A DNA stretch of 64,000 nt, taken from NCBI RefSeq assembly GCF_964340395.1, contig NC_135555.1, positions 20,617,447-20,681,446 of the forward strand, written 5' to 3'. The notes under the pieces were generated by a model, which made no database searches, was not told where the DNA came from, and saw only the letters and a program-made list of their open reading frames with translations. Each line of letters begins with the position of its first letter. The stretch's first letter is position 1. A program made the translations under genes and the position numbers. This document shows, one piece after another, positions 55,186 to 64,000 of the stretch. The stretch is from Glandiceps talaboti (Eukaryota > Hemichordata > Enteropneusta > Spengelidae).

Positions 55186-57373
55186 TCATTTCTTCATATA
55201 TTCTCCATCATTGATATTCATTACTTCACTGGAAAATACAAGAAAAGTAATTGTAATTGGTTAGTCATAACTGTAAAAGTATTGTTCTTGGCGTTAGTTG
55301 TTTAAAATCAGATTTCAATCGTGACCAGGAAAAGGTATTGTTATCTCCTTGATATGTTACAATAGCACCGGAAAGTATTTTTCAGTCCTTGAATTTCAAA
55401 AATCTCTAGGGGCAGGAGGGGAACCCCCACCACACTCTCGCACACATGGCTCCCTCAAACTTCTATTCAAATTGTACTGCCTACTTTCCAACTTTACTAG
55501 CTGCTTTTATTATTACCTCTTACTTTTAAAATAAGCTACATTCATCATGTACAAATGTATGTCTCCAGTTATGACGAAATTCAATTTCCAACATAAAACG
55601 TTACACTGAGTGACGCTACACGACTCGGCGAAGTCATATTTTACAGCATGTATTGAAAAAAACAATTGGCTGTATCCCTGTTTGGCAAAAAAAAAATTGT
55701 TGTCTAGTTGCTCTCGAAGAAAAAATGAAATAGTTTATCCCTATTTAGTCCGACACCTGGGTCCGACATACACACAGTATGTTGTCCTGACCTTCATGCA
55801 TGTGTCTTTCATGACCCATGACCCCATGACCCATGACTTAGTTATGCTTTCTTTCTTTTTACTGTGCAAGTGCAGTTAATCTGAGTTAGAAAATCCACAA
55901 GCTGTGTCGATCATCAAATTCATTGGTGTTTACAAGATTTACTTAGACAGATATGAAGGGACAGTGACATATGATCACTTGCAATACAATGATGTGCGTC
56001 AACAGTATTTACAGAGTACATGTACTTCGTAATCCATGGAGAGTATGCACACGACACGTACGTAGCCAGCAGGGACTACGTACTAGCTAGGTCAAAGTTG
56101 TACATTTTGTACGCTGCTTCTGGTTGACTGGACGTATCTGTGGAGTACTGGGAGTTTTGGTAATGTTTACAGCTTGTAAGTGTAGCTCAGTTTTAGTTTA
56201 ACAAGTATATTTCTGAACTGTTATGTAGCCTTGTCTCTAAAAGTGAGACTTGTTGCTCGCGCGATCGTATGATATTTCAAGACAAACAACGGTTGTTTAC
56301 ATTTACAAGAATTTCTAGAAATTTACCAAAGCTGTCAGTATTCATGATGTTAGTACTGTTAGGCATTTGTTGGAGATGCTAGTCCTACTGACACGTGAAT
56401 AAATAGTCAATACCAGAGAATATATGGAATATATACTCATAATTCATCGCGTCTTCAGATGATGTACTTTTATTTGTAAGAACTACATCAATGAAATGAT
56501 TAAAATATTGAATAATAATGATAAATACGTTGATGAACATTTTGTGAAGCTATGCAATGAATATGCATTTCTTGAACATTTGATTGTATTGGTTACGATA
56601 CATTTGGTAGTATCTGTGAATAGTGGTGGAACGTCAGTACAACTGGGAAGAATTATGAATCCAATTTATTGTTTATTAAAGATAACTTTTAATTTCCTGA
56701 CCCTGATCATGTGATTTCTTTATTATTTTACGTATCACAGATTATATCAATTTGTTGAGAACAATTTTCCAACAGCCAACCAAAATATTCACCCCTATCA
56801 GACGCCATGCTAATCAGTTCAACAGATTTTGTTTAAGAGTGGTTGACGTTTCCAGACAAACTGGTAGTTTTCTATACCATACAAGCAAAATCACAAAACC
56901 TGAAAAAAACGTCGTCTGGCTCGACATAACAGTGCTACGTTGTATCGTCTGGTGCAACAAAAATCTTACTAAGAGTGCTACATTTTATCGTCTGGTGCAG
57001 CAAAAATCTTACTAAGAGTGCTACATTTTATCGTCTGGTGCAACAAAAATCTTACTAAGAGTGTTACATTTTATCGACAAATATTTCTGTTGGTAAGAGT
57101 TTTGTTAAACCCAGACGATAAAATGTAGCACTGTTGTTAAGAGTTGTTTTGTGATTTCAATTGTATTACTATCGAACACGTTTTAAAGTGTTACAGAACT
57201 TACGCATGCTCTTCCAGGAGCACTTCGTTAACTGTGTCCTCAAGCTGGTGTACCTTGGCTTTCTTGAAACCTGGTGCATGTCTTCTATACCCGTACCCAC
57301 GACCTTTGCCATTTCGAATAAAAACGGTCAACACCAGACCAACAATGATGAAAGTAAGCAATGTCTTAGACAT
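55186..57373 (-). CDS. Candidate small secreted or single-pass membrane protein, 70 residues, two coding exons
   Basis: Coding exon 57373-57204 and 55228-55186 (stop TGA 55188-55186), phases joining CAT GC|T GAA. The first exon is bounded by a good acceptor (TACGTATTACAG, exon from 57401) and a strong donor (GC|GTAAGT at 57203). The second follows TGTATTTTCCAG. The product begins with a hydrophobic stretch (LLTFIIVGLVLTVFI, residues 5-19), a signal peptide or membrane anchor. A basic, Gly/Tyr-rich part follows (RNGKGRGYGYRRHAPGFKKA), then an acidic helical tail (QLEDTVNEVLLEEH, EVMNINDGEYMKK). Without splicing, the first frame stops after 57 residues. A noncoding 5' exon should lie upstream of 57401. 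No family is recognised. Minus-strand AATAAA at 54905-54910 fits as the 3' end. It could be a processed peptide precursor or a mitochondrial or ER micropeptide; a chance frame is possible but four coherent splice and phase features argue against it. Confidence 0.55.
56905..57140. repeat. ~46-bp tandem repeat with inverted end (CATTTTATCGTCTGG unit)
   Basis: Three to four copies of TTTTATCGTCTGGTGCARCA plus AAATCTTACTAAGAGTGCTA. An inverted partial copy (CCAGACGATAAAATGTAGCA) at 57112-57131 allows a stem-loop. It lies in the intron of the candidate small-protein gene. Confidence 0.8.
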
Positions 57374-57404
57374 AGTAAGTTTAGGAAAATGGCCTTCAAA
57401 GCTG

Positions 57405-58400
57405 TAATACGTAAAAAGGAAAAAACAGAAACTTTAATTTTTATCAATGTGTTGAATGTTTTGATGATAAGATTTCCGTAAGAGCAAATTACAAAGTACC
57501 ACTTCGTAGATATCTGTCCGAAGCCGTGTAGAGTATGTACTTGAAAATTCTGTAATGGTAAAACGCCCTTCAGGCACCAATTTCCCTTAAAACTCTTAAA
57601 TCACTCCAAATTTTGCCATTCGAAAGTCTGTCCCTTTTTGAATTGATAAAAGAAATTTGAGGTTCACGCTCGTGCTGTTGTCAGGTGAATTGGCAATCTT
57701 TTATTTTCCCATAAGATAACAGATTTTACACAGTCACTGTACGCGGCGGCCATTTGCAATTGCGTTACTTGGGCGTATTAGTCTCCAACTAAGAGCACTT
57801 GGTAGGCCGAGTCTCTAATAAACTCGATATCGACTGAATACCAATCACTACTCATATTAATATACATAACGCTACTATCAAAATTGACAGTTTCATTTAA
57901 AAAAATGAATAGCAACACAATCACAGTTGCATATATTTTAAGTTCATTTAGGTCGTACACAGTATTTCGACGACCAGTATAGGTTGACTACCTGTGTAAC
58001 ATTCGAACCACTTACTGCCTGCTACACAATATATGGACAAACGTAGAGAAATGACTAGAGCTTCTGTTCAAACCTTACATTTCACAGTAAGATAATACAT
58101 ACAGGAGACAATAAAAGTTGTACCTTATCTGTTTTCTGATGAGATGAAAACAACCCTGATGATAGTCCTGAGCTCAGTGGAGATAAGTGTTTGTGGTGGA
58201 CTCACTTTCCCTGTGTCACGTAAAACCTATACAGTTGTTAGGTAATTCATCTCTCTATAAATAAATGTACACCAAGTATTGTTATTGACAAACTTGCCCC
58301 TTTAGGTTCTACCATAGTGAGGCATTATTCATGAGTCGCGACGGGTGACATACTTTCAACAAAGACCACAGTATTGTGTGCCAGTAAGAATTTTTTGCTT
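57405..58400. other. Region upstream of the small-protein gene
   Basis: A CpG-containing patch near 57738-57775 (GCGGCGGCCATTTGC) is a plausible promoter for the minus-strand gene. Otherwise nothing is recognised. Confidence 0.3.
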
Positions 58401-58404
58401 TTAG

Positions 58405-58740
58405 TCCCCGAAGGGTAGTTGACTATTACAATGGGCTCCGTGCGTGCGTCCATCCGTTTCAGACAAGCAATATCCGATGTTTTTCAAACCTGGCGAAAAG
58501 GTGACATATCATCCAGAACATATGTACATAACTTTGTTTTCTGATGTATACAAATTTTACCAAATGGCGGCCATGTTTGTAGTTAAAAATCAACATTTAC
58601 TGCATATCTAAAAACGGTAATACATAGAGACTCGATTCAAGTGTCTATTCCAATGTTATCAGATGCAAACTATCTTTTGAAAGCTTGACCTTGACCCTGA
58701 CCTTCAAGGTCAAATATCAAAATGAAGCCAATTTCTGCCT
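58405..58740 (+). repeat. Dispersed repeat with CGTGCGTCCATCCGT and AGGTCA words
   Basis: TTAGTCCCCGAAGGG, GGGCTCCGTGCGTGCGTCCA, AAATGGCGGCCATGTTTGTA and TTGACCTTGACC/TTCAAGGTCAAA are typical of dispersed repeats in marine invertebrate genomes as I recall them. It is non-coding. The direct and inverted AGGTCA half-sites resemble nuclear-receptor elements. Confidence 0.4.
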
Positions 58741-59410
58741 ATCGCAGACGTTGTAGTATTAACATATAGCCAATTTCTTTAAATCATGTTTACAATTGAT
58801 ATTAAAGAAAAGAACTAAACTCCAGCATTATCTTTGCTGCTCATACAACTCTACACTCTGAATAGTTTATAAGTTTTCTTTGTATGCCGTCAAATCTATC
58901 TGTTTTTTGTACACTTTGAAATATATATAACACTTAGCAACAAGAAGAACAACATTTTGACTGAGTACCTACACAGTGGAGAACCACTGGTTCCAGTATG
59001 AGTAAACATAACATTTCTTTTCTCCAGCTAGTAAGCCAGGTGCGAGTGATAGAAATGATGAACAACCCGCTAATCGCAACAAGAGAATAGGCGACATTTC
59101 AAATGTGGTGGCTTGAAAAGGTCAATCGTCACAGTCTGGAAATCTAAAGATGTAAAATTTGTATGGTGGTTTGAACAATTTGATTGGATGGCCATTGATA
59201 CCAGTGAAGACAGCAAGTACCTAATAGATGGCAGTATTTACAGAGTATGGTGTTGATAATGTAAATTCTCGAAAGAGAAGTTTGTTTTCGCTTTGGAACG
59301 GGGAAAATTGGTGACGCTCGTTCGAGCAAATTCAAAATATTTAGCAAAATCAGCGGCGGCCAGTCCCTTGACGAAAGCCCTTGATATAATAGGGTGATAA
59401 GAAAATAGAA
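58741..59410. other. Stretch without recognised feature
   Basis: No coding exon, RNA gene or repeat was recognised on either strand. Confidence 0.35.
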
Positions 59411-59413
59411 GAA

Positions 59414-59930
59414 ATGAAAAAAAAGATAAATATTGCCTATCTGATAGCCAAAAAAGAACTGTCATTTTCACTATTTCCGAGTTATTGCTACTGCTCTGAA
59501 AAGATGGCGTCGGCATTAAATCCAACCTATGATAACACTCACAGATGCTCGGAGATGATGGGAACAATTGCTGGACGAATCAGGAATGACTTCGTTAACG
59601 ATATGAGAAACGAAGCTAAACATATTTCTATTTTGTTTGACGGCGATAGAGCTCAGCAGGAGTGTGAAATAGTTTACATGCGTTCGAGTAGACAAACCGA
59701 CTTGTAAACTCGTGGCAAATTTAGTGGGACAGAAGAATGTTCAACACTCAAATGCCGATGGTGGTGTTAGTGCCACAAAAACAATATGTGACAAAGTTGA
59801 TGAAAGTTGTAAGGAGAAACTTATTGGATTTGGAAGATGGTGCATTTGTCAATCTCGGTCGAAACAGGAATGTATACACTTTACCCAAGGACGAAGTAGG
59901 ACAATAATACCATATCACTTCACTATATTA
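59414..59930 (+). pseudogene. hAT-like (DUF4371/ZNF862-type) transposase remnant
   Basis: The frame from 59414 reads INIAYLIAKKELSFSLFP, then MMGTIAGRIRNDFVNDMRNE and AKHISILFDGDRAQQECEIV followed by YMRSS. This is the start of the RNase-H-like domain in hAT-derived proteins, where ILFDGS with the catalytic Asp is usual; the Ser is replaced here. A stop follows at about 59705. LVGQKNVQHSNADGGVSATK continues downstream, and after a frame change near 59838 comes DGAFVNLGRNRNVYTLPKDE, the next conserved block. The BED finger and C-terminal dimerisation domain are not seen. It is a dead fragment of a plain DNA transposon or a decayed domesticated copy. Confidence 0.65.
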
Positions 59931-60332
59931 AAGTTGTTAAACTGTTATGATGCATACCATGAAGTATGTAAACTTTCTGATGCGTAATATCAATGTTATG
60001 AAAGTTTTAATTCCGTGTATTATTTGCCGTGGAAACGGGTGTACATATCCCGGGTGTGTAAGGGATCACGAAAGCCGAGTGAAGTCGAGGATGGCAAGCT
60101 TTTCTGTGCTGAAAATAGGAAGCGGGCATGTGAACAACATTTTTAACAACTACAACTAACTTTCACTGGGACTTGAAAAATCACACATATAGAGCTAAAT
60201 TTCTTGCAAAATCTTTAAATTGCAAGACTACCCTTACGGAAGGCATACAGTTTACATCCAGTGTATATTTGTATCATACGTATGTTCTTTGAAATTGTAG
60301 CCTTATTATTGTTATCTGGAGAATTATTAAAA

Positions 60333-60445
60333 TGTCATTCATTCATTCATTCATTCATTCATTCATTCATTCATTCATTCATTCATTCATTCATTCATTC
60401 ATTCATTCATTCATTCATTCATCATTCATTCATTTTCATTCATTA
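60333..60445 (+). repeat. (ATTC)n microsatellite
   Basis: About 25 ATTC units with one slipped unit near the end. The Ser-Phe-Ile-His frame is an artefact. Confidence 0.97.
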
Positions 60446-60467
60446 TTGTCACTACTAACCTCTGTCT

Positions 60468-60469
<2 letters not shown>

Positions 60470-60548
<79 letters not shown>
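60470..60548. repeat. (AT)n microsatellite
   Basis: About 39 perfect AT dinucleotides, a self-complementary tract that may extrude as a cruciform. Confidence 0.97.
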
Positions 60549-60552
<4 letters not shown>

Positions 60553-61380
60553 AAAATGAGCAAAATTAACCAAAAGAAACTTGCCGAAGTAAATTAAATA
60601 GAAATTAAATACATTTGCAACGAGAAGCCTATTAAAACAATTTGCGATTTTGAATGTTGACCCTTTCATGAGTTCTTTACCACTTTCATGTAGTTAAATT
60701 ACATTCAATAGTTCCTGATGTCTTGTGAGGTTCCCTAACGTTCAAATTTAACTTTATTCAACCTTATCCTTTACATTGTGACGTGTTGGCTACGGTTAAT
60801 GGTTCGAAATCATATCATACCCGAATAGGCATTTCTTACTCATTGCATACTATTACTACAAGACCGTGAATTGGTGATTTCGGCAAATTTACTTTTTTGA
60901 GAGAGAAAATAATAAAATCGCGAAAAATGTGAAGACTGGTATGGAATAGTGGATGCGGAAACTGACATCAACTTAAAAAGACAATATAAAAGTATTCTCC
61001 CAATCTGTAATGGCTGTACATCTGATAGCAAGAAATAGATAACAGAGAGACCACTTGGAAAACAATGGAAAACCTGAACTTCACACTCGCACATGAAAAC
61101 AAATTATAATACAAAAAATAATAAAAAAGCTACCTACCTCCACCTATTCTAAAATTGAACGTAATTGGAACCACACATTTTTTTATTAGGCCTTACAGTG
61201 AAATTTCAATTTGTTGTCAGTCCTGAAGTGAATTAACAGCAATGTCGACTAATGTAGACATGAGAAACGTGTTCAAACATTTTGGAAGCAATGATAGACC
61301 TTGTCGCTGTATACCGAGCAATCAATCCAGTGACATATCAATTTGATCTCTGACTATCACTTCATAGGGAATACATTTTG
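60549..61380. other. Stretch with one family-D repeat arm
   Basis: A family D arm lies at about 61125-61200 (GCTACCTACCTCCACCTATT, CTAAAATTGAACGTAATTGG, TTATTAGGCC). No gene was recognised. Confidence 0.4.
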
Positions 61381-61595
61381 GGAGCGTGACTAACAACGAC
61401 CAAGTGAAATTTTAATATATCTAGAGATGAAAACAATTCGTTTGGTCACATAACTGCAATTTATCAACTCGTGTTAAGCAATCAGCATTTAGAATGACAT
61501 GCGAGTTTGAAAGTAGGTTTTCAGATATAAATATCAGATTTAGAACTTTTAAAATTTTGAAACTTGAATTGAAAATCAAAATATGAGAAAAGTTT
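61381..61595 (+). mobile_element. Terminal fragment of the TIR element family
   Basis: GGAGCGTGACTAACAACGAC, CCAAGTGAAATTTTAATATA, TTAAGCAATCAGCATTTAGA and AAAATCAAAATATGAGAAAA follow the order of the left terminal repeat at 49275-49500 with many substitutions. It is a solo, older end. Confidence 0.6.
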
Positions 61596-61794
61596 CACAT
61601 TATGTGCATGATACCATGCATAAGCCACAAATACGGAATATATACTCGAGTAGTTCTACGTAACGACAACGTGTGTTTACGTCACTGGTTCTGCTGTATT
61701 AGTCAAAACGTTCAAAATTATTTCCCCCGATATTTCTTTGATATTACTGGTGGTGGTATAATTACGTTAACTTATTCTTCAATATTTGTCTTCA

Positions 61795-61905
61795 TTCAGC
61801 TGGAAAATACTCATGACCAAAGGGTTGTCCCTACGCGTCTAGCCACTCGTAGTGACAAAGGCCCCTTAGGTCACGCGTATTTTTCTAACATCTAATTATT
61901 TCAAT
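61795..61905 (-). repeat. Dispersed repeat family A, copy 3
   Basis: Reverse orientation: CAGCTGGAAAATACTCATGA, CTCGTAGTGACAAAGGCCCC and TTAGGTCACGCGTATTTTTC correspond to the words at 18650-18800 on the other strand. Confidence 0.5.
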
Positions 61906-61948
61906 GGTGCATACTGTGTTTCGCTGTGTTGGTTTAAAATAAGATCAA

Positions 61949-61951
<3 letters not shown>

Positions 61952-62019
<68 letters not shown>
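61952..62019 (+). repeat. (GT)34 microsatellite
   Basis: Uninterrupted GT run of about 68 bp, 230 bp upstream of the ankyrin gene start codon. Confidence 0.97.
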
Positions 62020-62020
<1 letters not shown>

Positions 62021-62246
62021 CCTATCTATTCCTAGTGATATTCAATAGGACCACTACTACCCCCTCCCTGTCAGTTAATAAACACCCTATCTCTTTGTTG
62101 TAGTGTTAATACTCTCTGCAGTCGAATATCTTGAATAGTTGACCTAAATTACTGGGGTCATGTTAGGTTGTCTGTGCGTTTACACCATCGTCTTCAAGTT
62201 GGTTATAGTAACTGCGTTTTGAACAGTAAGTGTAGAATTGGTAATT

Positions 62247-63442
62247 ATGGAAAACATGGTAAGTCCTTTGTCATATGTATATATGTATGTATAACTGTAC
62301 AATAAACAAAAGTTTATAAGGCGGGAGGTTGGCATTATGTAAAGCTTTTAAAAACTTTGACATATACTGCTTGTGCGTTTGACTAGTCTACTAATAATAT
62401 GGTAAGTGAACACATAGACAGAATGCAGAATAAGACGTATCTATGCTAAAGCTGTCGTCGACGAGTACATGGTGTGTGATGGGTGTCAGTGATCTATGCA
62501 GCGACCTTGCAATTCTATTGCTTTTACATTGAAATATTATTCGAGTACGATATAAGGCTTATAGCGTGGGTCAATTAATAGATGCATTCAAAGCTATACG
62601 AGATCAACTTTAATGTCCATACCGTTTGATATATTATATCATAAAGAAAACTTGATATTAAACTTGCATTGTATGATATTCACAAATGAATTTAACCTGC
62701 TGGTCCTTTTTCGTCATGGAAGGCCACTGAATGACCCCTTCATGTCGACCTAAATCATAGCCAAACACGTCAAGGTCTACACTTACGTGCGCTGCGTATA
62801 GATCTGCGCATTCTTATCATGTTCTCGCGTGGTGTTCCATTGGAAACTAGGCATTGAAAACATACACCTGTCCCGATGTTCTTTGCATTTGACATTTTAT
62901 CTGATAAAATTGTTTTGCAAGATATGTGTGTCCTTTAAGAAATCACTGTCAAGTTAAGTGTGTCGATTGCATGGTCATAAAAGGGTAAATTTAACCTTGC
63001 ACAAATCTTAATATATATTCTATGTGAAAAAAGGGTATTTTGGAGTATACAATGCTAATGAGATGTCAGTGAATCAGGGTGATTTTTACATAAATTTACT
63101 GTACAGTTTCAGATAACCGAATAAATAATAACAGAAGCCCATACAACTTTGGTATCAGTAAAGGTTATAGTATTTACACTGCATTGGTGCTTGCTTCACT
63201 CTTTATTTTCTTGAAAGTACTCTCTGCATTCGTGAAATGTCGGCCGCAAAGACCTCCGTAAGCACACGTACAAATACCCCAAGTATAAACTGTGCACTCA
63301 CGTTATGATAATTGATGGGTGCATTTGTTTTAATTTCTTCTAGGCTCTCCTAGAGGCTGCTGGGAAAGGGGATGTAGACAAGGTTAAACAACTCATTAAG
63401 GATGGTTACGATGTGAATTATGCAAATCCAGGCTTTGGGCAG
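62247..63442 (+). CDS. Ankyrin-repeat protein, first two coding exons (3' incomplete)
   Basis: A tiny first coding exon, 62247-62258, reads MENM and ends at ATG|GTAAGT. It joins in phase 0 to exon 63344-63442, which follows a TTCTTCTAG acceptor and ends at CAG|GTTAGT. The second exon encodes ALLEAAGKGDVDKVKQLI followed by KDGYDVNYANPGFGQ, the first helix pair and loop of an ankyrin repeat (consensus LLxAAxxGDxxxVKxLLxxGxDVN). The next exon should open with the TPLHLA-type half of the following repeat but is not found before 64000, so the gene leaves the window. Ankyrin repeats mediate protein-protein contacts; which family member this is cannot be told from 37 residues. Confidence 0.7.
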
Positions 63443-63444
63443 GT

Positions 63445-64000
63445 TAGTGTATCCGATCGTTAGTTATGCCATGGATGTCCTATATACACTACTAACTGAA
63501 ACTGAGAAAATGCAGAAACAATATCGACACGTTTTACGCATTTCCTAGACATGTACTCCCTGCAACTGACGTATTGTTTTTTTTCTCTCAATAAAGATAA
63601 CCAACAGTATATTCACTGAAAATCGTTAAAGTAGCAATAATCAGACATTGGAATTGTACATGTTAATTAAATGTCGATTTTATCCATAAATAATTCAAGT
63701 TAAAATCGCAATCGCGTTTGGGACAGATTTATGGGAGCGGATCCAAAAATGAATTATACATCAATTATCAGTGACAGTGTTATGGTTGAAAACGTATCAC
63801 ATGCTGTATAGTGGAATACATAGAAAAAACAGATATAATGGTAGTGCAAATATAAGCATGAACCGTGATGATATGGCAGGTTTGAAAACAGAAAGTAGTG
63901 CCTCAAGTTGTGGATTGACACGTAGTATTGCTGAAAATAATTTTTCTAGGTCTTGAGAGTGTGAACAAGTACACTTAACATAAAACAAGCCTCTCCTTTG
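63445..64000. other. Right-edge intron of the ankyrin gene
   Basis: AT-rich, with no further ankyrin exon or repeat recognised. Overlapping 61-63-residue frames on both strands at 63.77-63.99 kb lack family signatures. Confidence 0.4.

Noticed and set aside
57144-57481. Plus-strand frames of 87 and 106 residues
   Set aside because: They are shadows of the minus-strand exon that encodes the signal-peptide-like protein with matching splice sites.

Overview
This window is nuclear DNA from an AT-rich animal genome. It holds spliced genes with GT-AG introns, vertebrate-like protein families, AATAAA signals, abundant microsatellites, minisatellites, a tRNA-derived SINE and many small inverted-repeat elements. 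The proteins resemble their human counterparts, but the repeats are not vertebrate. A non-vertebrate bilaterian (for example a hemichordate, cephalochordate or lophotrochozoan) fits; I cannot fix the phylum from sequence alone.

Left half (1-40.3 kb), gene-rich. A THAP zinc-finger exon lies on the minus strand at 1.2-1.5 kb. The C-terminal eight exons of a cytoplasmic dynein-1 light intermediate chain lie on the plus strand (3361-10054); its N-terminal exons are not in the window. A repeat-filled 6 kb interval follows. Next is a complete 11-exon RPUSD2-type RNA pseudouridine synthase on the minus strand (16119-25708). It is head-to-head with a complete two-exon GINS3/PSF3 replication gene on the plus strand (25943-27688), separated by a short, presumably bidirectional promoter. 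After 5 kb without a recognisable gene comes a complete four-exon coactosin-like gene (32913-40020). Its large third intron holds a pristine 213-bp hairpin element.

Right half (40.3-64 kb), repeat-rich. A head-to-head satellite (43.3-44.0 kb) adjoins a truncated copy of a TIR element (44013-45186). A two-exon gene with a stathmin-like helix (45897-46967) and a broken Tigger/pogo transposase tail (48.7-49.1 kb) follow. A second, inverted copy of the TIR element (49275-54049) is split by a younger foldback element (49588-52297) packed with about 46 copies of the palindrome CGTAATTACG. Beyond it are a candidate two-exon gene for a 70-residue small secreted or membrane protein on the minus strand (55186-57373), a hAT-like transposase fossil (59.4-59.9 kb), and the first two exons of an ankyrin-repeat gene leaving the right edge.

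The genes do not form a pathway: they serve motor cargo binding, RNA modification, replication initiation and actin dynamics. The main points of interest are two tandem arrays seeded from exon-intron junctions, the TAATTA-rich foldback element, the hairpin element with a 10-bp target duplication, and the short secreted-type gene.
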